Counted from the stretch's first letter, positions 1-6,684 are shown. The stretch is 9,009 nt of DNA from Thermoplasmata archaeon (GCA_021847855.1 JAJZOT010000049.1:1-9009), one strand, 5' to 3'. The notes: generated by a model from the letters alone, not told the origin. A program made the numbers and translations.

Positions 1-1924
1 ACACCGTCAGGATAACCGTGTAATTGGAAGTTAAGGTGACGCTGAAATTCTTGTCTCTGACGCCATTTATGTATACGGAACTGTTCAGTATCTCAGCTAT
101 AGTTGTGTTTCTCATGTCTTTATAGGGCACAGAAACCGTCATTGTTCCATTGGTTGTTGCCGTGAAATTCACAGATATTAACCCATTCCCATTTGCGATC
201 CTGGATACAGTTACATTGTATCCATTCGCCGTCGTACTGTTATGCGTCATGGAAGAATTAGCTGCTGTTGGTTCCTTCACCAGATTGAAATTCACAATCA
301 TAGAAGATGTGATGCTCAAGTTCCTGGACATTGGGAAATATCCGTCGTAGTATACCGAAACCGTGTATTTTCCTGCAGGGACTGAGATCGAATAATAACC
401 TGTGGCATTTACGTCTGCCATGTATCCATTAACAAGGACTGAGGACCCCATAGGCGTGACACGACCGGAAAGTGTCACTGAGTTGCTTATGCGTGATAAG
501 GCCACATTTTCATGTGTTGCTTTTCCAGCAGTTATAGTTACATTGTAAATCCTGCCCTGATATCCGTTCATTGTGGCGGATAGGTAATAGGTGCCTGGTT
601 TGAGAGACATATTGTACGTTCCCTGGTATACAGGCAGTATAATACCATTGACGACGAGGGTCGCACCGGAAGGTGTTACGCTACCTGTCAGAAACCCATA
701 TCCAGTTGGTGACATTGGGATGTTTGTAGCGCTAAGGGACATGTTGACGATCTCGAAGAATCCATCTCCAGACGCCATTAATGTTTCCCTGGTCATGATA
801 CCCGAGGTCGTGTCTATGTAAACGGCAACGGAGAGATTCATCTGGTTCGATTGATTTGTTCCAATTACCTCGTCGGTGACAAATGTTCCGGCCTGGACCG
901 TGATGGTAGTCTTCGTGATAACTTTGGTGGAATTTATGCCCTTGAAAACTGCCGGAAGCATACCTGCGTTAACTTCTGCAAGATTCGTAACATTCAACGC
1001 CATAAATGAGGAAGGAGGATCAGTAAAAGTACCGTTGAAAGATGCGTTTGACGAAGAACCCGTACCCGATGAGAAAAGATCTGCAGTTCCAGATACGTTA
1101 ACAGTGAAGCTACCTGTTGCCGAGTTGACTGATGATATCTTGAATTCAGTAAACGATTTCCTGGTCCTCGTTCCAATGGAAAACGGTGGATGTCCTGGAC
1201 TGTGGACATTGGTAGCAACGATCTGACCTGAAAATTCCACTCCGGTGGTATTTATGGACTCGTTGAGGAGAATACCTGTATCATAAGATACGTAGTATGA
1301 AATACTGCCGGGTGTCGAGGAATTACTGAATGTGACTTTGTCGCTTTTGTACGTCGTAGCGTTTACTGTAAAGCTCACGTTGCTTTCAACACTAATGTTT
1401 AGATTTGATGGCATAAGCCCAGAGTCGAAGTAATAGAGCGTTTCTGTTGTAAGTGCCGGAAAGGATGTTGTCGTTTGATTATCAAAAGACATCAGAAGAC
1501 CATTAGAGTCAGATAATGAAGTGTTATTCACATAAGTTTTTGAATAAATTGTGGAATTTGACAGAACGGTTTCAAGTGAATACGTACCATTTGTAGAGAT
1601 ATTAAATATTGACATGTTGACGTTAAACTTGCCGCTCATAGACGATGACCTGATTGAAAAAGAATAATTGGCATACGCACCGTTTACAAACCAGTACGGA
1701 TTCACGGAACTGAGATTTGACGGAGGAGCGTTGCCGGTTATGTTATTTGAATAGTTCATGTATGCGCCATTAAATCCCCACAGCGGTGTGGAAGAGGATG
1801 GAGTGGATGATACATTGCCGGGTGAAGTTGCTGATGATAGATTCGTCATTAAAAGCATTGAAACTATCAGTACAATTGGAACAACAAGTGTTATATGCCT
1901 ACTAAGCGATCGAACTTTCGACAT
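1..1924 (-). CDS. Large secreted surface glycoprotein with PEGA-like repeats, 3'-truncated by window edge
   Basis: An uninterrupted minus-strand frame runs 641 codons from ATG at 1924-1922 to the window edge, so the C-terminus is missing. The N-terminus looks like a signal peptide or anchor: a basic stretch (MSKVRSLSRH) and a hydrophobic core at residues 11-27, then a Ser/Thr/Pro-rich segment. About 40 N-X-S/T sequons are spread over the chain and I see no cysteine, which fits a glycosylated protein outside the membrane of an acidophile. Residues 340-382 carry a 'VQAGTF...YIDTTSGI' pattern resembling beta-rich domains of other archaeal surface proteins. Two related repeats lie at about 411-477 and 483-548. 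They share G-x-VTP-x-G, a VNG turn, then G-x-Y and a PG/AG-(T/K)-Y strand followed by GY, resembling PEGA or carboxypeptidase-regulatory-like beta-sandwiches. No catalytic motif is visible. A thermopsin-type peptidase, adhesin or S-layer-like protein cannot be separated without the C-terminus. That this is a real gene is near certain; its function is unknown. Confidence 0.88.
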   Translation of the reverse strand, partial: MSKVRSLSRHITLVVPIVLIVSMLLMTNLSSATSPGNVSSTPSSSTPLWGFNGAYMNYSNNITGNAPPSNLSSVNPYWFVNGAYANYSFSIRSSSMSGKFNVNMSIFNISTNGTYSLETVLSNSTIYSKTYVNNTSLSDSNGLLMSFDNQTTTSFPALTTETLYYFDSGLMPSNLNISVESNVSFTVNATTYKSDKVTFSNSSTPGSISYYVSYDTGILLNESINTTGVEFSGQIVATNVHSPGHPPFSIGTRTRKSFTEFKISSVNSATGSFTVNVSGTADLFSSGTGSSSNASFNGTFTDPPSSFMALNVTNLAEVNAGMLPAVFKGINSTKVITKTTITVQAGTFVTDEVIGTNQSNQMNLSVAVYIDTTSGIMTRETLMASGDGFFEIVNMSLSATNIPMSPTGYGFLTGSVTPSGATLVVNGIILPVYQGTYNMSLKPGTYYLSATMNGYQGRIYNVTITAGKATHENVALSRISNSVTLSGRVTPMGSSVLVNGYMADVNATGYYSISVPAGKYTVSVYYDGYFPMSRNLSITSSMIVNFNLVKEPTAANSSMTHNSTTANGYNVTVSRIANGNGLISVNFTATTNGTMTVSVPYKDMRNTTIAEILNSSVYINGVRDKNFSVTLTSNYTVILTV

Positions 1925-1947
1925 GACCAACCTAGAGAAATCTGCCC

Positions 1948-1955
1948 ATTTTAAT
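1948..1955 (-). promoter_or_regulatory. TATA-like box for the surface glycoprotein gene
   Basis: On the minus strand this reads ATTAAAAT, centred about 28 bases before the ATG at 1924. That is close to the 24-25 base spacing of the other promoters here and would give a leaderless or nearly leaderless mRNA. No strong ribosome binding site precedes the ATG (only AGGTTGG). Confidence 0.45.
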
Positions 1956-1961
1956 CAGTAA

Positions 1962-1976
1962 GACACTTAAAGTGTC
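1962..1976. promoter_or_regulatory. Perfect 15-base palindrome, candidate operator
   Basis: GACACTT and AAGTGTC are exact reverse complements around a single central A. The element begins about 7 bases upstream of the TATA-like box of the surface glycoprotein gene. That is where archaeal Lrp/AsnC-type dimers or other activators often bind (known biology). The centre (CTTTAAG on the minus strand) could itself be an alternative TATA box, in which case a bound protein would repress. The regulator is unknown. Confidence 0.45.
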
Positions 1977-2216
1977 GTATTTTGCCAAATTTAATTACTG
2001 ACCGTAAACCATTGCCGTATTATCTTATTGGAACGCATACGATTAACTTGCATGAAAATAGCGCATATTGGCACTTTTCTTATTGCACATACTTAGAAAA
2101 CAAATCACCCATCGATACAGTAAGAAAGTTGTTAGTGGCTAAAAATGGGACCCGCCATACCTCAGACTCGCAATGAAAAAAGGACAAACCGTGAAATGAA
2201 TTGGTAATCATGAGTC

Positions 2217-2253
2217 ACTTTCCATTCAGGTGCACTACCAGAATCTGGAAAGT
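2217..2253. repeat. Long imperfect inverted repeat able to form a hairpin
   Basis: The outer arms ACTTTCCA (2217-2224) and TGGAAAGT (2246-2253) are perfectly complementary over 8 bases. Inside them TTC pairs with GAA (2225-2227 with 2241-2243), and GGT with ACC (2229-2231 with 2237-2239), around a GCACT loop. One A-A mismatch and a 2-base bulge (2244-2245) interrupt the stem, giving 14 base pairs in 37 bases. No oligo-T tract follows closely on the plus strand. It could be a structured RNA element, a dimer binding site or a mobile-element relic. Confidence 0.5.
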
Positions 2254-2302
2254 AATTTATGGAAATTATGGGATTTCCGGGGTTGCTGATGTGTTTTACT
2301 TT

Positions 2303-2473
2303 TTATTTTTTGCGAAACTCAAGTTCAAATAGTACAATATCCAGTTTGCCTACCCTGTCTTTTCCATCCAGTCTGAGAAGCCTCTTCGATGAAATACCAG
2401 TTTCTGTCGTGAGTAATTTGAAGAACACTGATATTTCTATATCTCCGACAAATATATAACAAATTTTTAGCCT
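2303..2473 (-). pseudogene. Start-less open fragment of unknown origin
   Basis: A minus-strand frame of 56 codons lies between an in-frame TGA (2476-2474) and a TAA (2305-2303), with no ATG and only an internal GTG. The C-terminal part (ISSKRLLRLDGKDRVGKLD, then a hydrophobic strand and a basic tail) has protein-like amphipathic composition. The plus strand in the same interval gives a Ser/Phe-rich product typical of an antisense shadow. It may be the C-terminal relic of a lost gene. No family is recognised. Confidence 0.15.
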
Positions 2474-2483
2474 TCACCTGGAA

Positions 2484-2516
2484 ATAAAATCAATTTATTG
2501 TCGGTGATAAAATCAA
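2484..2516. repeat. Pair of 10-base direct repeats, 23-base period
   Basis: ATAAAATCAA occurs exactly at 2484-2493 and 2507-2516, start-to-start 23 bases, about two helical turns. The pair lies about 65-95 bases upstream of the TATA box at 2579-2586. It could be a tandem regulator binding site, possibly for autoregulation by the downstream regulator, but in AT-rich DNA chance remains possible. Confidence 0.3.
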
Positions 2517-2578
2517 CGCAAAAATATGGTCGCATTAATAACCATTACTATATTAGAATGTTTATTTGGAGCGTAATA

Positions 2579-2586
2579 TTTATATC
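2579..2586 (+). promoter_or_regulatory. TATA box for the regulator cluster
   Basis: TTTATATC within AATATTTATATCT matches the archaeal TATA pattern. Transcription would be expected about 25 bases downstream, near 2608. That places the GTG at 2596 outside the mRNA and favours ATG 2617 or 2629 as the first start of the small upstream ORF. Confidence 0.5.
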
Positions 2587-2616
2587 TTAACTTGAGTGAA
2601 ATGTTTGAAAACTGTT

Positions 2617-2874
2617 ATGACGATCACAATGAAGAAATCCAATGAAATAGAGATATCAAAGTTATTATGGCCCTTCTCTAACGATGTGCAGATTATTCCG
2701 ATCTCGCAGTCTGCCTGGCAGATCACATACAATTCAACTGAGACCCCGCCATCGTTCTATGATCTTACCGGTATAAGTAACAGCATTGGCAAAACGTGTT
2801 CAAAGTTTGAGCCTGACCTGTTGGGTGTGGGTCCATCACCAGAGGCTACCAAGCAGGAGATTCGTGTTTCATGA
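2617..2874 (+). CDS. Small hypothetical protein upstream of the two-HTH regulator
   Basis: This frame encodes 85 residues from ATG 2617. GTG 2596 (92 residues) and ATG 2629 (81 residues) are alternatives in the same frame. I chose 2617 because the TATA box at 2579-2586 predicts an mRNA start near 2608. The product is soluble-looking, with no signal peptide or membrane segment. It contains an ISKLLWPF patch near the N-terminus, a central Ser/Thr/Pro-rich part (STETPPSFYDLTG), two cysteine-poor halves and a charged tail (SPEATKQEIRVS). No family is recognised. Its stop overlaps the start of a micro-ORF (ATGA at 2871-2874), which in turn overlaps the regulator start, so it may be co-transcribed and translationally coupled with the regulator. 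It could also be an untranslated leader whose open frame is fortuitous. Confidence 0.4.
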   Translation: MTITMKKSNEIEISKLLWPFSNDVQIIPISQSAWQITYNSTETPPSFYDLTGISNSIGKTCSKFEPDLLGVGPSPEATKQEIRVS

Positions 2875-2936
2875 TCACCATAGACGATCCTGTTCAATTC
2901 GGAAAAATACGAATCAGACAAATGGTGACAAGATGA
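2871..2936 (+). CDS. 21-codon micro-ORF bridging small ORF and regulator
   Basis: ATG 2871 overlaps the stop of the preceding ORF (ATGA), and its own TGA (2934-2936) overlaps the ATG of the regulator (ATGA at 2933-2936). A GGAG at 2856-2859 lies 11 bases upstream. The peptide begins MITIDDPVQFGKIRIR and has no recognisable motif. It may be a coupling ORF that delivers ribosomes to the regulator start, or chance. Confidence 0.2.
   Translation: MITIDDPVQFGKIRIRQMVTR
2924..2928 (+). promoter_or_regulatory. Ribosome binding site GGTGA deciding the regulator start
   Basis: GGTGA matches the archaeal anti-Shine-Dalgarno and sits 4 bases before ATG 2933. It supports this start over the in-frame ATG 2786, whose extra 49 residues (rich in Trp, His and Arg) look non-coding and overlap the small ORF. 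Confidence 0.55.
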
Positions 2937-3889
2937 TTTGTGATGAAATATCCAAGAATATAATACGTAAATTTCAATGGCCAAGAGGCGGAGACTGCAA
3001 GTACATCAGCAAACCTTCTGCCTACAGGATAGCCAGGGACCTGGATGTACACCCCAATACAGTGAAGTTGCGGCTGAATGAGATGTTTGATTCTGGTTTA
3101 ATACGCGGTGTCAAATTCTATGCCGACGATGCATTCATGCCTTGGAATCGTTACTTCATAATGACTCGAAAGACTGGGAATGTTCCTAAAGTTGTATATG
3201 AACATTTTCAGGAATTACCTTTCGTAGAAAGGGTGATCTTTGGAACACTTTACGTACCGGATTCTGTAAATGGTTCAGATGTTATAACAGTAGAGAGAGA
3301 GTTCTCAAGCATATCTGTGATCGCACATGATGACGAGGATCTGGAGAAAAAGGTAGATATGATCAAAGGACTTTTTACCAGGGACCTGAATATTATTGAA
3401 GTTATGAGGGACACACCAAAAGAGATTCGAACACTAAGTGGAACAGATCTTACCATAGTTAATGCGATACTGTATCAGGACCCGTTGGTCATGAGCATTA
3501 ATAAACTGGCTCAGCAGCTTGGTATCCCGGCACGCACTCTCCGCAGAAGGGTGGAGAAACTGTTGGAAGATGGCGTAATTTACGAGGAGGTCTCTCTGGA
3601 TACGAATAAATCCAGTGGGGTTATGATCACAAGCGTTATCATGAAAGGTGATCTTCACAATTGGCTTCCCACTATCTCCAAGTCTGAATTTCTTAGGGAG
3701 AGATTGCTTCTTTATAAGAATTTCTCGAGATTCTCATTTTTTATATTTTACACTGAGACCTTTTCTGTCATCGATGATCTTACTGCAGAAGTTACTGGAA
3801 TCGATCCAAGCAGTCTAGTTACATACAGAAGCGGATCATACAATAATCCATACATTAAATATCCAATGCCGGAAATGGTAGCGCGGTAA
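2933..3889 (+). CDS. Two-HTH AsnC/Lrp-like transcription regulator
   Basis: A 318-residue cytoplasmic DNA-binding protein. Residues 28-60 form a helix-turn-helix (SAYRIARDLDVHPNTVKLRL, then NEMFDSGLI), followed by a wing-like strand. A second HTH lies at about 174-220 (MSINKLAQQLGIPARTLRRR, then VEKLLEDGVIYEE). Each carries the 'L..LGI...TLRRRVEKLLEDGVI' style of AsnC/Lrp and MarR-like winged helices. The segments after each HTH (about 61-170 and 221-318) are mixed alpha/beta and may act in dimerisation or ligand sensing. They do not obviously match a RAM domain. A tandem HTH arrangement differs from single-HTH Lrp of about 150 residues. ATG 2933 is chosen for its GGTGA site and the drop in protein-like composition upstream. 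The gene faces the ABC exporter operon convergently. Target genes are unknown; autoregulation or control of the divergent surface glycoprotein is plausible inference. Confidence 0.85.
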   Translation: MICDEISKNIIRKFQWPRGGDCKYISKPSAYRIARDLDVHPNTVKLRLNEMFDSGLIRGVKFYADDAFMPWNRYFIMTRKTGNVPKVVYEHFQELPFVERVIFGTLYVPDSVNGSDVITVEREFSSISVIAHDDEDLEKKVDMIKGLFTRDLNIIEVMRDTPKEIRTLSGTDLTIVNAILYQDPLVMSINKLAQQLGIPARTLRRRVEKLLEDGVIYEEVSLDTNKSSGVMITSVIMKGDLHNWLPTISKSEFLRERLLLYKNFSRFSFFIFYTETFSVIDDLTAEVTGIDPSSLVTYRSGSYNNPYIKYPMPEMVAR

Positions 3890-3959
3890 AGCAGGGAAAG
3901 AGATACATGTTTACGTCCTGATGAACCGGCACCATTATTAATCATGGCGTATGACATAA

Positions 3960-4187
3960 TTTAAGTGTAAAGCAAGTAATTTACGGTCTCAAAAACATAA
4001 AAACGAACCGTCGTATTTCTATGTTGTAATTCAATTGTACAGCATTAGGGTTCTTGTGAACATTTTATCCGGACTTGAGACAATAACTGATAGCATGAAG
4101 GTATTCATTGTGTCAGAGATGGTTAGAGTCAATCCCTTTGCTACCAACCTTGTTCAATCAAATAGGCACTTTGAGAGTGGTTTTTGA
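3960..4187 (+). pseudogene. Possible decayed transposase C-terminus (start-less)
   Basis: An open plus-strand frame of 75 codons lies between TAA 3957-3959 and TGA 4185-4187, with no start codon until an internal ATG (4095). A basic Ser/Arg/Lys/His-rich stretch is followed by an aromatic, hydrophobic helix (YFYVVIQLYSIRVLVNILSG). That layout resembles the end of archaeal DDE transposases (basic, then Y-F-Y, then an 'LYxLWVLxNI' helix). I rely on remembered family patterns only. No terminal inverted repeats, target duplication or DDE residues remain. It is otherwise the only content of the 326-base gap between the regulator and the exporter genes. Confidence 0.25.
3991..4003 (-). terminator. 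Oligo-T stretch, possible terminator of the ABC operon
   Basis: On the minus strand this reads TTTTTATGTTTTT, two T5 tracts in a row, about 215 bases beyond the permease stop. Archaeal RNA polymerase terminates at such T-rich stretches (known). The distance is long, so this is tentative. Confidence 0.25.
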
Positions 4188-4215
4188 TCTGCTGTTTAGC
4201 TGGAGGAGGATCTCA

Positions 4216-5742
4216 CTAATCCCTGGATCTTGCCAGAAGGAATGAGATGACAAATGGCACAATTATCCACACGATACCCACTCCAACCACGGAGAACGCT
4301 GTAATGCCAACTGAAGAGGCTGGCAATGAGTTCCCTATTCCCGTGCTATATACCCCTGTGTTGAGATCGGAGGCTAGTGTTGGTATGAATGATGGAGATA
4401 TTGCCGATAATATCACTCTTAGAACAATGGAACTCTTCAGTGCCAGGTTAACATGCGATTCAAAGAGTATGACATCAATTATGAGACCCCAGAACAGTGC
4501 CAGTATGAAGAACAGCCCAATTCCTGTCCCAAGGATGCTCCCCTGTGCCTTCAGGTACTGTGATGTTAGATATATGAGACCGGAGAATGCTATTGCCTCC
4601 GCAGTGTAACCTAGAGCTATGCTGAAGAATGTATGACTGGAAATCCATGAACCTGTGTACCTGAAAATTATCAGATCAGCTATGCCTTCCGCAACCCCTA
4701 TTGCAAAAAGGAAGCTCAGGGAACCAGCAGTGAACCTAGACATGAAGATTCTTCCCTTTGTAACCGGTCTCGCAATAATGGATTCCAGAACCCCGGACGT
4801 CTTGTCCTTTCCGTAATAGAAATATGCTGAGAAAATCCCCAGTATAGGTATGAGAAACTCGAATGGTAGTGTAATGGATGATTCCAGTATACCGCCTGCA
4901 GAAACTGATTTGTAAAGCACTGCAAAAGTTCCAGCGTTGAAATCTTTGCTGGTGTTGAAAAGTTCCACAGTTACAGGAGTGTTAATTGCGGTATTATTGA
5001 GTGGCATGGAGACTACCGTACTTTTGATTCCACTTATCGTTTTAAGGTATAACATTCCTGAATTATGGTATTTTGGAAACGAGAAACTGTTGTTATCCAG
5101 CTGATAATAAATTTTTTCTTCAGGCATGTATGTTCCGGCGGGGGAAGCGTAATATATAAAAAGATTGGAATGGGAAGTGCTGCTTGTATTTGCGACAGGA
5201 AACATATAAAGATATGCAGGTCCTGGAATATTGCTATCTGCAGGTGAAGCCCCGTTGGCATTGAAATTTGGATAAAAGGATAACTTCGAGCTAAAATTTT
5301 CGTAATAAGCTGTCGTCGATGAAATATTTAGGCCACTCACGTATTCGGGAGTGTAAGAGTACTCCACATTAGTCCAGTTTGCTGAAACGCTGGAATTAAA
5401 GAAGCCGTAGCTGTTTGTGGTGCCGTTCAGATAATAAGAATTGGTTGGGTTCAGTTGACTTGAAGTTAAGCTTCCGTTGTAAAGCAGGGATGAGACCAAA
5501 AACCCGGACAAAGGCCTGCCATACCCATTGACAGCGAGATCTGAAACGTATGTATGCCCTCCCGACTGATATATTTCTGGCATAACATATGCCACAGTAG
5601 CCGGCGATGGCCCAGAAGATGAAGATATTGAATTACCTGATGAAAAAGCAAGAGCTGCAGTAATCAATATGATCAGCACTATCATGATTATCGTGAATTT
5701 CCCTGTCAACGTTCTTCTGAAATCGTAAATGAAATCCCTCAT
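4216..5742 (-). CDS. ABC-2 type exporter permease with large sequon-rich outer domain
   Basis: A 508-residue membrane partner of the upstream ATPase. A first membrane segment (about 16-33) leads into an extracytoplasmic region of about 250 residues (35-285). This carries ten N-X-S/T sequons (Asn 89, 106, 116, 122, 139, 149, 185, 217, 249, 263) and many Tyr, Ser and Asn. About five further membrane segments follow near 290-309, 338-360, 371-393, 402-427 and 482-504. The cytoplasmic loop 310-337 (YGKDKTSGVLESIIARPVTK) matches the ABC-2 'E+xSGxLExxxxxPV' signature and probably contacts the ATPase. The ATG overlaps the ATPase stop (ATGA at 5739-5742) and is preceded by GGTGGTGG, so translation is likely coupled. 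The layout resembles NosY/ABC-2 permeases with a big loop between the first two helices. Substrate unknown; drug, lipid, peptide or surface-polymer export are all possible. Confidence 0.85.
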   Translation of the reverse strand: MRDFIYDFRRTLTGKFTIIMIVLIILITAALAFSSGNSISSSSGPSPATVAYVMPEIYQSGGHTYVSDLAVNGYGRPLSGFLVSSLLYNGSLTSSQLNPTNSYYLNGTTNSYGFFNSSVSANWTNVEYSYTPEYVSGLNISSTTAYYENFSSKLSFYPNFNANGASPADSNIPGPAYLYMFPVANTSSTSHSNLFIYYASPAGTYMPEEKIYYQLDNNSFSFPKYHNSGMLYLKTISGIKSTVVSMPLNNTAINTPVTVELFNTSKDFNAGTFAVLYKSVSAGGILESSITLPFEFLIPILGIFSAYFYYGKDKTSGVLESIIARPVTKGRIFMSRFTAGSLSFLFAIGVAEGIADLIIFRYTGSWISSHTFFSIALGYTAEAIAFSGLIYLTSQYLKAQGSILGTGIGLFFILALFWGLIIDVILFESHVNLALKSSIVLRVILSAISPSFIPTLASDLNTGVYSTGIGNSLPASSVGITAFSVVGVGIVWIIVPFVISFLLARSRD

Positions 5743-6656
5743 TTTCCACCACCAACCAGTTCCAGGAAATATTCCTCAAGACCCTCACTTTCTGTGCTCA
5801 GGGAATTTATCTGGTAGCCTGCTCTGAACAGGGCATCCGAAACCCTGTATGTATCAGCCCTTGCCACTTTCATCTCTGTTATTTTGTAAATGTTGCGATC
5901 CTTTGACACATTCCCGAAAGGTTGCAGAATGGAATCCACATTCTCATCTGGATTCCGGATCTGTATCCTGATGGATACTTTTCCAAGGTTGGAGAGTTCT
6001 GACCTCTCCACAATCTTGATTATTGACCCTCTTCTGATTATGGCTATCCGGTCTGCAACATTCTCCAATTCAGACAGTATGTGTGATGATAGAAAAACAG
6101 CCTTTCCCTCTTTTTTCAGGGAAACCATGAAATCCCTCATGTTCTTGACACCCTCCGGATCTAGACCGTTAAGTGTCTCATCGAAAAGGAAGTTGTCAGG
6201 ATCACCCATCATGGCTGCTGCAATGGAGAAACGCTTTTTCATTCCCTGGGAGTATGATTTCAGTGGTATTTTTCTGGCATCCCAGATACCGAACTTCTTG
6301 AGTAGCATGACTGCTTTCTCCTCAGCGTCGCTGGGATTAATGCCGTAAAATCCCGCGTAGTATTTCAGGAGGCTGACTGCCTTCCCGTTTGGATCGAAAT
6401 TAGGAAGTTCGGGTACCCACCCTATATGTTTAGAGGATTCCACCTTCTCCTTAACAATGTCTTTGCCGTTGATCAACACCTTTCCGGAAGTTGGGAAAAT
6501 AATGCCGCAGAGAATTCTTATAGTGGTTGTCTTCCCCGCCCCATTCAGTCCAGCAAATCCCATGATCTCCCCTGCATTGATTTCAAGGCTGAGATCTTTC
6601 ACTGCTGGAGGTCTGCCTTTACTGTACTGTTTGGTGAGTCCGGTTATCTGAATCAT
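5739..6656 (-). CDS. ABC-2 exporter ATP-binding protein
   Basis: A 305-residue cytoplasmic ATPase. It has Walker A GLNGAGKT (36-43), an ABC signature SQGMK (136-140) in place of LSGGQ, Walker B FLFDE (156-160) with catalytic Glu160, D-loop LNGLDP (162-167) and switch His192 (SSHILSELE). The Q-loop position has Glu83 (WVPELP) rather than Gln, a variation often seen in ABC-2 ATPases. The C-terminal 80 residues (about 226-305) form an added alpha/beta domain of the type that follows many ABC-2 ATPases (DUF4162-like). Length is normal for the family. It is the first gene of a two-gene operon with the permease. A TATA box 24 bases before the ATG implies a leaderless transcript. It hydrolyses ATP to drive export by the downstream permease. 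Confidence 0.95.
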   Translation of the reverse strand: MIQITGLTKQYSKGRPPAVKDLSLEINAGEIMGFAGLNGAGKTTTIRILCGIIFPTSGKVLINGKDIVKEKVESSKHIGWVPELPNFDPNGKAVSLLKYYAGFYGINPSDAEEKAVMLLKKFGIWDARKIPLKSYSQGMKKRFSIAAAMMGDPDNFLFDETLNGLDPEGVKNMRDFMVSLKKEGKAVFLSSHILSELENVADRIAIIRRGSIIKIVERSELSNLGKVSIRIQIRNPDENVDSILQPFGNVSKDRNIYKITEMKVARADTYRVSDALFRAGYQINSLSTESEGLEEYFLELVGGGK

Positions 6657-6675
6657 TCTTCGATTATGAATGAAC

Positions 6676-6684
6676 TATATTTAA
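6676..6684 (-). promoter_or_regulatory. TATA box for the ABC exporter operon
   Basis: On the minus strand this reads TTAAATATA, centred 24 bases before the ATPase ATG (6656). That spacing places the transcription start at or next to the A of the start codon, so the mRNA is probably leaderless; no ribosome binding site is present. Confidence 0.7.

Larger units (their letters stand above)
1977..2578. other. Gene-poor intergenic region
   Basis: About 600 bases without a convincing gene. The longest plus-strand frames (TTG-started 1982-2176 and ATG-started 2259-2459) have no promoter or ribosome binding site, no recognisable family and atypical composition. The stretch holds the hairpin at 2217-2253, the start-less minus-strand fragment at 2303-2473 and the direct repeats at 2484-2516, each listed separately. 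Confidence 0.6.

Noticed and set aside
876..1226. Plus-strand open frame of 116 codons
   Set aside because: It is antisense to the continuous 641-codon surface glycoprotein frame and has no promoter or ribosome binding site. The other plus-strand frames between 150 and 1961 were rejected for the same reason.
1982..2176. Plus-strand frame of 64 codons
   Set aside because: It starts with TTG, has no convincing promoter or ribosome binding site and no recognisable motif. It is more likely chance in a gene-poor stretch.
2259..2459. Plus-strand frame of 66 codons rich in Ser and Phe
   Set aside because: Its composition looks like an antisense shadow of the minus-strand fragment at 2303-2473, and it lacks initiation signals.
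2786..2932. N-terminal extension of the regulator from ATG 2786
   Set aside because: The extra 49 residues are rich in Trp, His and Arg and unlike the rest of the protein. They overlap the upstream ORF, and GGTGA at 2924-2928 marks ATG 2933 instead.
4120..4170. GTTCAATC resembling a tRNA T-loop
   Set aside because: No flanking T-stem, anticodon arm or acceptor stem can be drawn on either strand.
4247..4609. Plus-strand frame of 120 codons
   Set aside because: It is antisense to the ABC permease, which has clear family motifs on the minus strand.
5890..6348. Plus-strand frame of 152 codons
   Set aside because: It is antisense to the ABC ATPase with intact Walker and signature motifs.
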